Notes: a model not told the origin generated them from the letters alone. A stretch of 64,000 bases of DNA from Euonymus europaeus (GCA_963580455.1 OY756962.1:16820001-16884000); one strand, 5' to 3'; counted from the stretch's first letter, positions 38,863 to 50,314 are shown. Numbers and translations are program-made.

Positions 38863-40056
38863 ATGGATACTCGTAGAGAGACCAGATCTACTCGTGCTGC
38901 GGCAACCCCGGGAGATGGGGGCAGGCGAGGACGACCTAGGGGCCGTGGTAGAGGAGTGACGCGTGCTACTAGACGCACTCCTAGCACTCAGAATTCAGAG
39001 CCGGTGAATGATACCAACGAAAGAGTGGAGGAAAGAGTTGAGGTGGAAGATCCGGGGAGGACTTTAGAGCCAGTATTGCCGGAGGTACAAATTGCTCCGA
39101 CTAGTACTGTGGGACAGTCTGTGACCTTAGAGGCTTTGACAGGAATTGTGATGTACTTAGTTCAGGTTATACAAGCGCAGACTCAGGCGCAAGTGGTGAG
39201 AGCACCAGAAGTCCGAAGTGAGGGACAAGGTTCCGGGGCTAGTACTGGAGATGGTGCCAGACCGGGACGGGAGATTTATGAGGTTGATCAGTTGAGGAGG
39301 ACTAGTCCTCCAGTGTTTGATGGTGAGGGAGAAGGGTACGAAGCCGGTGAATGGCTTAGGCAAATGAGCAAGAGATTTGAATCTTTAGTTCTACTCGATG
39401 ACCGGAGGATGAAGCTGATCTTTTATTATCTTAAAAGAGAAGCACATGACTGGTGGGATTCGCTGGATCAGAGAAAGAATGATTTGACTTGGACATCATT
39501 TGAAATGTTGTTCATGCAACGATTTGTGCCAGAGAGCTTCCAATCTGACAAGGCCAGGCAGTACATGGAGTTGGTGCAAACTCCTGATATGACGGTGACG
39601 CAATATACCAAGAGGTATGAGGAACTCTATAGGTTTGGAAAGAAGTTTGCTCCAGAAGATTTGAGCAAGACAGAGAGATACCGAGATGGGTTAATTCCTA
39701 CTATTGGGAAGTTGATGATACCTTTAGGGGTGATGCCATATGACAAGGCAGTGGACATGGCTCTTAAGATAGAGCGAGGAGAGCGCAACTCCCGTCAGTA
39801 CTGGGACATTCAGAAGGGTCGAAAGACCCCAGCTTCTAGTAGAGGAAGCAGTAGTAGTCAGAAGAGGCAGAAGATAGAACCTCAGACTCAGAGAGGCCAG
39901 AGAGGTGGTAGAGACCAGGGACAAAGGCCACGGGGTGGCAGATTTGCATATTTCAAGTGCGGAAAGGAAGGGCACAAGAAAGATCAGTGTCCGATGAAGG
40001 GGATTGTGTGCTTTGGGTGTGGTGCGGCTGGCCATAAGAGGAATGAATGTCCTTAG
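38863..40056 (+). CDS. Gag polyprotein of element B
   Basis: About 397 codons from the ATG at 38863, chosen because MDTRRETRS aligns with MNTRRTTRS of A. An upstream in-frame ATG at 38833 would add ten residues. Order: RG-rich basic N-terminus (RGRPRGRGRG), acidic linker, capsid-like region with VDQLRRTSPPVFDGEG, EWLRQMSKRFESL and YYLKREAHDWWDS, then two CCHC zinc knuckles near the end. The first knuckle is FKCGKEGHKKDQC in form but starts YFKC where A has CFKC, so its first Cys is replaced by Tyr. The second, CFGCGAAGHKRNEC, is complete. A TAG follows immediately after NECP. Gag assembles the retrotransposon particle and binds its RNA. The frame continues into pol past the stop. Confidence 0.88.
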   Translation: MDTRRETRSTRAAATPGDGGRRGRPRGRGRGVTRATRRTPSTQNSEPVNDTNERVEERVEVEDPGRTLEPVLPEVQIAPTSTVGQSVTLEALTGIVMYLVQVIQAQTQAQVVRAPEVRSEGQGSGASTGDGARPGREIYEVDQLRRTSPPVFDGEGEGYEAGEWLRQMSKRFESLVLLDDRRMKLIFYYLKREAHDWWDSLDQRKNDLTWTSFEMLFMQRFVPESFQSDKARQYMELVQTPDMTVTQYTKRYEELYRFGKKFAPEDLSKTERYRDGLIPTIGKLMIPLGVMPYDKAVDMALKIERGERNSRQYWDIQKGRKTPASSRGSSSSQKRQKIEPQTQRGQRGGRDQGQRPRGGRFAYFKCGKEGHKKDQCPMKGIVCFGCGAAGHKRNECP

Positions 40057-40935
40057 GGTGGCAAAACTTCAGATCAATATCATACACCCGAAGTACCATC
40101 TTCTGCAATTTCTCCAGCTCTTCCCTCCACTATTCCATCAGGGGGAAGAGGACGAGGTGGATCTAGGCAGACTCCGCATCTGCAGTCGACCCAGACGCAG
40201 ACCCGGGCATTTGCATTGGGACATCAGGAGACTCCTGAACATCCCAACTTCATTGGAGGTACTTTCCTTATTTCAAACTGTTGGGCTAGGGTGTTGTTTG
40301 ATTCGGGAGCTACAGCTTCATTCATTACTAGTGCCTTGGCACATTCCTTAGGGTTGGAAATTTCGCCGATAAGGCGTATGTTTACAGTGTCTTCACCATT
40401 TGGGTATTTTACTCCTTTAGAAGGGGTAGCATTTGGGTGTGAGTGTCGATTTGGGGAAGTGGCCTTGAAGGCCGATTTTTATGTGATGGACTTCAAGGAT
40501 TTCGATGTAATCCTTGGAGCAGATTGGTTGACAAAGCACCATGGGTTGCTAGATTTTTGGGAGAGGAAAATTACTCTTAGAATACACGAGGGTGGGGTGA
40601 TACGGTTGAAGGGATCGAAGGGGATTCCTTGTCCTCATTTCTTGGAAAATCCTTTATACCAGGATTGTGGGATGGCGAGCTTGGTGACATCGGCACCTAG
40701 GGGTGATGTCACAACACTTATTCGGGTAGTCGAAGAGTTTATGGATGTGTTTCCGAAAGAGTTACCTGGACTGCCTCCAAAGAGAGAAATAGATTTTGCA
40801 ATCGAGTTGCATCCGAACGTGAAACCAATTTCGATTTCTCCTTATCGGATGGCTCCGGCGGAGTTGAAAGAATTGATGATGCAACTAGAAGAGTTGCAAG
40901 ATTTGGGGTTTATTAGGCCGAGTGTATCTCCATAG
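40057..40935 (+). pseudogene. Element B pol segment: protease and RT N-terminus
   Basis: Same frame as gag, between TAG codons at 40054 and 40933. After a low-complexity linker comes the retropepsin-like protease with VLFDSGATASFIT (catalytic Asp in DSGA, near 40301) and VILGADWLTKH. It then leads into the RT N-terminus with [27 protein letters not shown] and [10 protein letters not shown]. The terminal TAG replaces the Trp codon of the conserved SPWGAPV (CCATGG to CCATAG). The protease would normally cut Gag-Pol. It could be made only by reading through the gag stop. Confidence 0.88.
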
Positions 40936-41370
40936 GGTGCACCGGTATTGTTTGTAAAGAAGAAAGATGGGTCGTTGAGAATGTGTATCGACTATCGGCA
41001 GCTGAATAGAGCTACAGTGAAGAATAAATATCCGTTACCACGGATCAATGATTTATTTGATCAGTTGAGAGGTGCCAAGCATTTCTCCAAGATTGACTTG
41101 AGTTCAGGATATCATCAATTGCGGATAAGGGATGAAGATATTCAGAAGACAGCGTTTAGGACTCGATATGGGCATTATGAGTTCTTAGTAATGCCATTTG
41201 GGTTGACTAATGCCCCGGCGGTGTTCATGGATTTGATGCAACGGGTTCTTAAACCGTTTTTGGATAAGTTTGTAGTGGTATTCATAGATGATATCTTGAT
41301 TTACTCTACAACGGAGGAAGAGCATAGTGAACACTTAAGAGTGGTTCTGTCAACGCTGAGAGAGAATTAG
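40936..41370 (+). pseudogene. Element B pol segment: reverse transcriptase core
   Basis: In the same frame, running from just after the TAG at 40933 to TAG at 41368. It holds the RT palm: [46 protein letters not shown] (first catalytic Asp), [13 protein letters not shown], and the YXDD-type box as FIDD at 41281-41292. The final TAG replaces Gln in the conserved [13 protein letters not shown] (CAG to TAG). The catalytic residues are intact but lie between two stops. Confidence 0.9.
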
Positions 41371-43605
41371 TTGTATGCTAAACTGAGTAAATGTGAGTTT
41401 TGGGCCACGGAAGTGAAATTTCTAGGGCATGTTATTACACAGGAGGGCATAGCAGTTGATTATTCTAAGGTTGAATCGATTTTGAATTGGGTGAGACCGA
41501 AGAAAATGACAGAGATAAGAAGTTTCCTAGGGTTGGCAGGCTACTACCGAAGGTTCATTGAGGATTTTTCGAGAGTGGCTGCACCCATGACACAATTGAC
41601 TAAGAAAAGTACACTGTTTGTTTGGACAGACGAGTGTGAGGCGGCATTTGAAGATTTGAAGAAAAGGTTGACAACACCTCCTGTATTAGTAGTGTCGGAG
41701 AGAGATGTAGGCTACCAGGTGTATTGTGATGCATCTGGAGTGGGATTGGGATGTGTGTTGATGCAATGTGGGAGAGTTGTGGAGTATGGCTCTAGATTGC
41801 TGAAGACACATGAAAGGAATTATCCAGTTCATGACTTAGAACTTGCAGCAGTAGTATTTGCTTTGAAGCAATGGCGGTATTATCTCTACGGAGAGAGATT
41901 TGAGGTCTTTTCAGATCATAAAAGCCTCAAGTACTTATTCACTCAAAAAGAGTTGAACTTGCGACAAAGGCGGTGGATGGAATACTTGGAGGATTTCGAC
42001 TTTAATTTGCAATACCATCCCGGTAAAGCAAATGTAGTGGCAGATGCGTTGAGTCGGAAACTTGGGTTGGCCAGTTTGGCGTTGCACGAATGGGAGATTG
42101 TTGAGACAATCAACCAATTTGGGTTGGAATTGAGGAGTGAGGAAGAAAAAGTATACTTGGGTTGTATAACTTCGAGACCACAGATGGTTCAGAAGGTTAT
42201 GGATGCGCAGAACGGCGATCCCTCTTTTGATGTGATGGATGAGAGTACAGGATGGGTTCGTGGGATTGACGGTGGAGTGAGATATGTTGGGAGGTTGATA
42301 GTTCCCGATGATGAGGAACTACGGCTAGAGATCTTGAAGGAGGCACACCATTCATGGTTTGCCATGCATCCTGGGATTACAAAAATGTATCAAGATTTAA
42401 AAAGAAACTTTTGGTGGAAGGGGATGAAGGCCGATGTGGCCAGGTATGTGGCGAGGTGTCTGACTTGCCAACAGGTGAAAGGTGAACATCAAAAGCCGGC
42501 GGGGTTGTTACAACCACTAACGGTAGCGCAATGGAAATGGGAGATGATCACTATGGACTTTGTGACAGGGCTTCCAATGACTCAGAAGAAATATGACACG
42601 GTGTGGGTGATAGTGGATCGATTGACCAAGTCGGCACACTTTCTACTAATGAACAAGACAGATTCATTGGAATCCTTGAGTAGCTATTATGTGAGAGAGA
42701 TTGTGAAGCTGCATGGAGTGCCATTATCTGTCGTGTCAGACCGGGATCCACGGTTCACTGGTAGATTCTGGAGCAGTTTGCAAGAAGCTTTAGGTACGAA
42801 GTTAGATTTTAGTACGACATACCATCCTCAGAGGGATGGGCAGAGTGAGAGAACTATCCAGATTCTGGAAGACATGCTTAGAGCATGTGTGGTGGACTTC
42901 GGAAAGAGCTGGGATCGATACATATATTTGGCGGAGTTTGTGTACAACAACTCATTCCATAGTAGTATCGGTATGGCTCCATTTGAGGCACTTTATGGGA
43001 GACCTTGCAGATCACCATTGTGTTGGGCTGAGGTCGGTGAAAAAGCGATTTCGGGACCGGAATTGGTCAAAGAGGCTCAAGAGCGAGTTGAGGAGATTAA
43101 GAGGCGGCTTGTCACCGCACAGAGTCGTCAAAAGTCTTATGCTGATAATAGAAGAAGACCGTTGGAGTTTGCGGTGGGAGACAAGGTATTTCTCAAAGTT
43201 AGTCCGAGACGTGGTGTTCAACGGTATAGTAAACAGGCAAAGTTGGCGCCAAGGTTTGTGGGACCGTTTGAGATTCTAGAAATGGTGGGACCGATAGCAT
43301 ATCGGTTGGCTTTGCCACCTAAGCTAGAAAGGGTTCATAATGTATTTCATGTCTCTATACTCCGGAAGTATGAGCCGGACCCTACACATGTATTGGATTG
43401 GACCACCTTGGAGGTTGAAGAAGATGGGAGCTATACTCTTCAACCGGTTAGAATCTTGGACCGTCAAAATAAGGTCACGAGAAAGAGTATAATACCTTTG
43501 GTGAAGGTGATGTGGATGTACCATGGCACGGAAGAAGCAACTTGGGAGTTGGAGTCTCGTATGATGGACAAGTACCCGGCTTTGTTCAAAAACCCAGGTA
43601 CATAA
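41371..43605 (+). pseudogene. Element B pol segment: RT end, RNase H, integrase, chromodomain
   Basis: 744 codons open in the same frame. Order: RT thumb ([23 protein letters not shown]), RNase H ([43 protein letters not shown]), the integrase zinc domain (H..H with CLTCQQVK) and the integrase core. The three catalytic acidic residues lie in [16 protein letters not shown] and DGQSERT. Then follow the GPY/F-like module and a C-terminal chromodomain-like segment ([22 protein letters not shown]). The domain order PR-RT-RH-IN-CHD is that of Ty3/gypsy chromoviruses, Tekay/Del type. No stops lie inside, but the part is separated from its start by three TAG codons. Confidence 0.93.
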
Positions 43606-43630
43606 CTAAATTTCGGGACGAAATTTGTTT

Positions 43631-43643
43631 AAGGGGGAAGGGA
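43631..43643 (+). promoter_or_regulatory. Polypurine tract of element B
   Basis: AAGGGGGAAGGGA lies directly before the 3' LTR start TGTGAGATCC. It is the plus-strand primer for reverse transcription. Confidence 0.93.
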
Positions 43644-44927
43644 TGTGAGATCCCGACCCAAAAATATTATGTTTGGTTAAATTTATGTAATAAATTATTG
43701 AAAAATGGGTTCGAAGTGATAACGGACCATTGGAAGTGTATAAGGCCTAAATGATAGTTTTTGAACTAGGTTCGGTAAATCGGTCATAACTTTTAGCACA
43801 GATGTCTGTTTCGGGCCCATAATATATCAAATCGAAGCTAAGAACGAGACGGAGCTAAAAATGTAAGGCCACACGCCTAGGAGGTCGCCTAGGCGGGCAC
43901 CTAGGCGGTCGCCTAGGCGTGTACAAAAGTTGCACGGGACAGTGGGTTAAAAATTTAAACTTAAGGTCAATGCGCCTAGGCGCAAATTCTGAACGCCTAG
44001 GCGCTCCCCGAGCTGTTAAAAGCCAGTGCGCGACCAGAAATGGTATTTTCTTCGTGAGACTTGATTCTAGTGAGAGAGAGAGAGAAAATCAAAGAGAGAA
44101 AGTTTGGTTTTGAGAGATTATTGAAGATTTGGAGCTTGGGTTGAAGATTCAAGCAACATTCCAAGGGATTTTAAGATCAAAGGTGAGTTTTTCCATGTTT
44201 CAAAATTCTAGGTTTTCGTTAGATCTAGCATGATTCGTGAAGAGTTAAGTTTTGGGGTTTATATATGTTGATTCTAGGGTTATTTATGATTGTTTTACTA
44301 GGTTTGATCATTGGTTTAGGTTGAGTTTTGAATTGGGTGGAGTTTGGAGGATTTGGTGAAATCCTAGGGAGAGAAGGTATGTCTCTCTTGATTTATGGTT
44401 AAATTTATATTTTTATGGTATATGGATGTTATTGATATCAGTATATGGGATTGGTTGGTTGAAATGGATAGGTTGAGAGAGAAGCTCGAAACCCTAGTTT
44501 TGGGAATTTGAGTTGGTAAGCTTTTGCTTGGGAATTGAGGTAGGGATTCTTAACCCATTTTCTATCGTATTGTTCTTCTCTAAAGAGCGGTTGAAATTCT
44601 TCATTGGTCTTTATTATTTGTGTTCTTGCCTAATTGTTCCTTAGGAAGAACGAACCTTGTTGTTGGTTATTGATGAATTTGCATACTCTTTGAATGCTTA
44701 ATCATCTATTGGGCATGATAAACCTCGTTCATGCATCATGTAGTTATGTACGTATATAGGATTGTTATATATACGAGCTTCTTTTGCATGACATTATTGG
44801 ACATGAATTATAGATGCATTGGGTCTACGAGTATGGACTCGTAGTATCCTTAGGTTATACTTTTGTGATGATGTTGGATACCGAATGAGCACATTGTTGC
44901 CGGAAATCGGGATTTCCATGGTGTAGG
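43644..44927 (+). repeat. Element B 3' LTR, left part
   Basis: It starts TGTGAGATCCCGACCC and follows the 5' LTR (36577 onward) up to CCATGGTGTAGG, where element C enters. The last five bases, GTAGG at 44923-44927, are the left target duplication of C. The palindrome cluster recurs at 43876-43917. Differences from the 5' LTR include a shorter (GA)n run and several CG against TG or CA sites. Confidence 0.95.
44923..44927 (+). repeat. Target-site duplication of element C, left (GTAGG)
   Basis: GTAGG immediately precedes TGTAATATCC and reappears at 54324-54328 after C. The uninterrupted target is visible in B's 5' LTR at 37859-37863. Confidence 0.95.
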
Positions 44928-45516
44928 TGTAATATCCCGAACCCAAAATTTTAAAAAAATATAATAATTTTTCAAATTTAATATTTTTAATAAATACTAC
45001 ATATTTTTAGAAAAATATTGACGCAAGAATCAGCTAAATCGGAGTTGAATTGGATTTGTTATGGATTATAGAAGTTTAAGTGTTATTTGGGAATAAAGGG
45101 CAAAACGGTAATTTTCACCAAAAATCTGGGATAACCCAGATTTTTCTGGTTTTTCCGGCAGATTTGGCCGAAGGAGAGAGAGAGGGGGAGGAGAGAGAGA
45201 GAGAGAAGAAGTTGTTCGTTTGTGGTCCGATCGAAGCAAGTAAGGTGTCAAATCGAAGCTCGTGAAGAGAGAAGCAAAACCCAAGTGGAATCACCGCCAT
45301 CGGACCACCGTAGACGGCGGAATCGGCCGGAGAAGTTTCGGTTTTTCGAAATTTCAAAGCTCGATCCCGGTCGATTCAGTAGGAATTTTGGAACGAGACA
45401 GATACCATTAGATTTCTGTTGTTGTGGGCTTCGTTTTGATGTAGGAGTGACCGGAAAATTCGCCGGAAAAATGGATTCCGGTGACCGGCCGGCCGAGTTA
45501 ACTCAGCTCCGGCGAG

Positions 45517-45648
45517 TTGACTCGTGTTTGACCGAGTTGACCCGTTGACTCGGGTTTGATCCGTTTTGATTGGGTTGACCCGGTTTGACCGTGGACTATT
45601 TGACCCGGTTTGACTGTTGACTTTTGGTTGACTTTTCCGTATTTTGAC
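45517..45648 (+). promoter_or_regulatory. W-box cluster in C 5' LTR (11 TTGAC motifs)
   Basis: Eleven copies of TTGACC or TTGACT lie in 132 bp, all on the plus strand and spaced about 8-20 bp. TTGAC[CT] is the core site of WRKY transcription factors. The array lies about 600-720 bp into the LTR, 3' of the GA tract, so it may be downstream of the start site. Whether it drives transcription is inference. Confidence 0.6.
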
Positions 45649-45957
45649 TGTCGCGTATACGTATCCGTATTTCGATGCAGGAAGTTGATTTGAGGATTTC
45701 GGATTGGAATTTTGGACGTACTACGGATTAGCGTAGTCGACATTTCAGGTAGGGATTCTGCCCTAGTTCTTATTTGGGGTTCCGGGGGTTCCGTATTCGA
45801 CGGACTCCTATTTGTCTATTGGTGTGAAATTCCCGGAGGTTGGGAATTTCTCTGTTTATACTCTTATCTGATTTATTTCCGCAATTGCAATATGTTATGA
45901 TTATATGTGGTTGTTTTGGAGGTATATGTACGACTGGCAGTATTTTTGTGTCTCTTG

Positions 45958-46040
45958 CGGGCCCATTATCCTGGTGGGGCCCACTTATCCTCCTGTGGGG
46001 CCCACTATCCTGGTGGGGCCCACCTATCCTGGTGGGACCC
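45958..46040 (+). repeat. GGGGCCCAC short tandem repeat in C 5' LTR
   Basis: Units of about 17-21 bp with GTGGGGCCCAC and TATCCTGGT repeat four to five times. The fuller 3' LTR version (53166-53289) has two or three further units. Confidence 0.85.
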
Positions 46041-46968
46041 ACATCGGGCGACCCAGCTTACTGGATGATTTTTCGATGGTTTCGATCGGGTACGTACCTG
46101 GAGGCCGGATTGAGGTGAGGTACATCCTAGGGGACGCTCTTCGATGTAGGCGATGCTATCGAGTACCTGATGTAGGCTCGATCCTCATCCAATCTGGGGA
46201 GTACCTGGACTGGGAGACACCTTGCGGGGATCAGGGTGGGTCCAGGGGAGGATTTTCTGTTGTTATGTGGATATGAGTTGATACGGATTTGAGTTGATAT
46301 GGATTTGAGTTGGATCATGATTGAGTACTGATTTGAGAGTTGTACTTGAGGATGGTAGTGGTGGAGCCTACTCGGTATCTACGCTACGGATTGACTGATT
46401 GTGATGACATGTGATGTGTATCACTTATGGTTTCCCTGTATGTATTCTATATCTTACAGACTTTCTTACTTTATCTCGGATTTACTGGAGTTTGGTGATA
46501 CGGGAGTGTATCACTATTTGAGTTTCTGTTCATTTCACATACATCTTGAGTTTTACTTTCCGTTTATTCTGATGATTGATATTCCTCTATATCCCTACTG
46601 AGCTTCGTGGCTCATCCCTTTCATTCACATGATTTCAGGTGAGATAGCCGGAGTGGATGATCAGCGCAGGGATGTGTGAGGCGTGATGTAGCTGGTGTGG
46701 GGATGTTGTGTCTGTCTTTAGTATCTGTTTTTTTCTCGTATTTATGATACTTGGATCTTTCCGCTGTAGACTCTAGTTTGCTTGTTACAGTATGTTGGGT
46801 TTGTGTTGGAGATTTTTACATATATGTGAGGTTTTCCTTCTAGTTGTCTTGATGATTTGTAGTAGCTTGGGTTTAAATCCGGTTCGGGGAACGGAGGAGT
46901 TCCCTGCCGGTCACGTCTCTGGGTTTCATGGGTGCTCATCCGCACCTATCTGGGAGAGGGGCGTGACA

Positions 46969-47129
46969 GTTTGGTATCAGAGGTGGTCAGTTAGTTTTTG
47001 GAGTGGGTATTCGGTTTATTTTGTTTTTCCCCAGCTACACATCACGCGCTTCCCGGCTGATCTGGTGAGTTATTCTTTCTTTTACGTTTGGGGTATTTGA
47101 CTTATGGAGTTATACGTTACGTTTCAGAT
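46969..47129 (+). other. Element C leader with primer-binding site
   Basis: TGGTATCAGAGG at 46972-46983 lies three bases after the LTR end and matches initiator-Met tRNA in its first 11 bases. The remainder up to the gag ATG at 47130 (MVDTRSTR) is untranslated. Confidence 0.9.
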
Positions 47130-48240
47130 ATGGTAGACACACGTAGTACACGCGTTCGGGGTGGACGTGCCACCCGCGGACGTGGGCGGGGTAGAGGTGA
47201 GATTCCAGATACCGTTGATGAGGTTGAGTTACCGATACCTGAGGAGGTTCCAGTTGTTAGAGGTCGAGGGCGCGGTCGAGGTATAAGCACGTGGTCGTGG
47301 ACAGGGTCGCGGCCATGCTGTTCAGGATCAGGTGGTGGAGCAGGAGCATGTACCGACTCAGGCAGCACCCGTAGGTGTGGAGGGTGCGATAGAGACTTTA
47401 CAGCAGCAGTATAAAGACATGACGAGCATGATACAGACCATAGGTCAGGCAGTAGCTGCTTTAGCTTCACAGATTACACCACAGCCTATTACCGGTACTC
47501 AGGGACAGACGGTTCCAGCAGTTACACCAGAGTTAGTCGGTGCACCTGTTCAGCTACCGCTGGTTATTCAGTCAGGAGCAGGTCAGATAGTTCCAGCGCA
47601 GGCAGCACCACTAGCAGTTGACCCTTCCATCACTGAGTTAGCTCAGTTGAGGAAGACGAGACCTCCAGTGTATCGAGGAGTGGTAGATCCTAAGGCAGCC
47701 GAGGATTGGTTGCGACAGCTGAGGAGACAGATGGTGACACTCAGGATACCTGATCAGAGGAGAGCTTTGTTGGCTTCAGCATTTTTAGAGGATGATGCTT
47801 ATGTCTGGTGGGAGAGTATGACTATTGGTAGGGAGAGTATGGAGATGCCATGGACGGAGTTTGAGACTCTGTTTCTTGCACAGTATGTTCCTCAGGCCAT
47901 TCGCGTTGCGAAGGCCAAGGAGTTTCTGGAGTTGATTCAGAGTAGAGATATGACGGTGTCACAGTATCAGGCACGGTTTGAGGAGCTTGGCCGATATGGA
48001 GAGGAGTACATTGCCACTGAGGAGAAGAAGATACTGAGATTTCAGCGCGGGCTGAAACCCCGCATTTCAGAGCGTTTAGCAGGGATGATGGTTCGTACTT
48101 ATCGGGAGTCCATTGATAGGGCACTTGATATAGAGAGGAGCATGGTTGATTCACAGGATTATTGGGAGCTTCATAAGAGGAAGTACGGAGATACTTCTTC
48201 TGCCTCAGGGAGCAGTAGTAGACAGAGGACTGAGGGTTAG
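47130..48240 (+). pseudogene. Element C gag, frameshifted
   Basis: Translation starts at ATG 47130 with the basic RG-rich Gag N-terminus (MVDTRSTRVRGG, RGRGRGRG). Around 47275-47290 it must shift by one base: the reading frame changes from RGRGRGI to a frame giving RGRGQGRGHAVQ and VPTQAAPVGVE. The shifted frame then runs through the capsid-like region (LAQLRKTRPPVYRG, AEDWLRQLRRQM, YVWWESM, MTVSQYQARFEEL) to TAG at 48238. The stop probably replaces a Gln codon, as the next residues are again Gln/Arg rich. In its unbroken form Gag would continue to the zinc knuckles. Confidence 0.9.
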
Positions 48241-49323
48241 AGACAGAGACCCAGACAAGATCAGGGGCAGAGATTCCAGAACAGGAGACAGGACCGTCCG
48301 AGTCAGCAGCAGAGTTCTCAGAGACAGGGACAGCAGGGTCCGCAGCAGCTACAGCAGGGTCCACGACAGGGACAGGGGTCCATATCTGGATTGTATTGTT
48401 ATGCGTGTGGTCATACTGGGCACATGATATCGGACTGTCCCAGGGCGGATAGCCCATTGTGTTTCTTTTGTGGACTACCAGGACATGTTCAGAGGTATTG
48501 CCCGAGGAGTCGTACAGCACCATCAGGCAGAGGACAGGGAGCCCCAGCACTTGCAGCACCAGCACCTAGAGCTCCAGCAGGCAGAGGGGCCAGACCTCTA
48601 GCACCACCAGTGAGACAGCAGCAGCAGCAGCAGAGGCAAGGCCAGAGAGCTGGAGTTTATGCAGTTGCACCTGAGCCAGCACCAGAGCGTGATTTTATTG
48701 GAGGTAGAGTTTTACTTTTTAGTTCTTGGGCTCGTGTTCTATTTGATACCGGTGCCACGCATTCGTTTATTTCTACCTCTTTTGTTGAGGCATTGGGGTT
48801 AGAGATTTCGGATTTGGATAGGAGATTGGTAGTGGATTCTCCGTTGGGGTCAGGTACTGTGGTGAGGTGCATTTGTAGGGGTTGTATTTTTCGATTTGCT
48901 GATCACGAGTTTCGAGCAGATTTATATGTTATGGATTTCACTGACTATGATGTGATATTTGGATTGGACTGGTTGACTGACTATGATGCTGTGATAGATT
49001 GTACAGAGCGTAGGGTCACGCTGACATCACCATCTAGGCGAGTTAGTTTTTGTGGGTCGCGGGTTGTTACATGTTCACACTTTCTTGACAACCCACGATA
49101 TACTGACTGTCTAGTGGCGAGCTTGATTTCTACATCGGAGATTGAGGCTAGTACGGCTGTGCCAGTGGTAGAGGAGTATTTGGATGTATTTCCTGATGAG
49201 TTACCAGGATTATCACCACAGCGGGAGATTGATTTTGTGATTGAGTTATATCCGGGTACAGACCCGATTTCTATTCCACCGTATAGGATGGCTCCAGCAG
49301 AGTTGAGGGAGTTGGATAGGTAG
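48241..49323 (+). pseudogene. Element C zinc knuckles, protease, RT N-terminus
   Basis: Same frame as the preceding gag part. Gln-rich linker, then two CCHC knuckles, CYACGHTGHMISDC and CFFCGLPGHVQRYC (48393-48495). After an Ala/Pro/Gln-rich stretch comes the protease with VLFDTGATHSFIS (Asp near 48745) and VIFGLDWLTDYD. Next are the RT N-terminal LPGLSPQREIDFVIEL and [11 protein letters not shown]. It ends at TAG 49321, where relatives have Gln (LDRQLRELQ). Confidence 0.9.
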
Positions 49324-49620
49324 TTGCGGGAGTTGCAGGGTCTAGGATTTATCAGACCCAGTACTTCACCATGGGGTGCTCCAGTTTTCTTCGTGAAGAA
49401 GAAGGACGGATCGATGAGGATGTGTGTGGATTACAGGAAGTTGAATAGGGTGACTGTGAAGAATAAGTACCCGTTACCGAGGATAAATGATTTGTTTGAT
49501 CAATTGAGGGGTAGTCACTATTACTCCAAGATTGATCTCAGGTCAGGTTATCACCAGTTGAGGATTCGAGAGGAGGACATATCGAAGACGGCATTTTCGT
49601 ACTCGATATGGTCATTATGA
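49324..49620 (+). pseudogene. Element C RT core, first half
   Basis: Same frame. It carries [64 protein letters not shown] and EEDISKTAF. At about 49588 a run of four T (GCATTTTCG, normally GCATTTCG) shifts the frame by +1, and translation stops at 49618. Confidence 0.9.
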
Positions 49621-50314
49621 GTTTCTGGTCATGCTGTTTGGGCTGACCAATGCCCCAGCAGCTTTTATGGATTTGATGCATAGAGTGTTCAGACAGTATC
49701 TTGACCAGTTTGTGATAGTCTTCATCGATGATATATTGGTGTATTCGGCCGCAGAGGAGGAGCATAGGGGGCATTTGGAGATTGTTCTGCAGACACTCAG
49801 AGAGCATCAGTTGTATGCCAAGCTGAGTAAGTGCGAGTTTTGGGCAACTCAGGTGAGATTCTTGGGGCATGTGATATCCAGAGATGGAGTGGCAGTGGAT
49901 TCTGCCAAAGTGGAGGCTGTGTTGGATTGGAGGACTCCGAGGACAGTGGGAGAGATTCGTAGTTTCTTGGGATTAGCAGGTTACTACAGGAGGTTTATAG
50001 AGGGATTTTCACGGATTGCTTCACCGATGACTGAGTTGACGCGGAAGGGGGTTCCTTTCGTATGGACTGATAGATGTGAGCACGCTTTTCGGGAGCTGAA
50101 GACCCGACTCACATCACCTCCAGTCCTGACCATTCCGGATAGTGGTATTGGTTACCATGTATATTGTGATGCTTCAGGGATTGGTCTAGGTTGTGTACTC
50201 ATGCAGCAGGAGAGGGTGGTGGAGTATGCTTCACGACTGTTGAAGCCACATGAGAGGAATTATCCCGTACATGATTTGGAGTTGGCTGCTATAGTGTTCG
50301 CACTTAAGCAGTGA
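49621..50314 (+). pseudogene. Element C RT core second half and RNase H start
   Basis: Shifted frame. It holds [15 protein letters not shown] and FIDDILVYS (catalytic FIDD at 49721-49732), [20 protein letters not shown] and [13 protein letters not shown]. RNase H then opens with [14 protein letters not shown] and [14 protein letters not shown]. It ends in TGA at 50312 where relatives have Trp (KQWRHYL; TGG to TGA). Confidence 0.92.

Larger units (their letters stand above)
44928..46968 (+). repeat. Element C 5' LTR (2041 bp)
   Basis: It begins TGTAATATCCCGAACCC and ends GGGGCGTGACA before the primer site. Inside are an AT-rich start, a (GA)n tract (45172-45210), a W-box cluster (45517-45648) and a GGGGCCCAC short-repeat cluster (45958-46040). 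Compared with the 3' LTR it lacks 147 bp at 46036 and has 19 extra bp (ACGGCGGAATCGGCCGGAG) near 45315. Donor-like GCAA|GTAAGG lies at 45240, and acceptor-like GATTTCAG ends at 46638. Confidence 0.95.

Noticed and set aside
46127..46318. Frames in the C LTR near the GGGGCCCAC repeat (also 53482-53673)
   Set aside because: Repeat-driven open frames in several phases at once, none with a recognisable product.
47822..48565. 247-codon minus-strand frame opposite C gag
   Set aside because: Antisense of the gag/zinc-knuckle region with low-complexity Ser/Pro/Val content and no domain.
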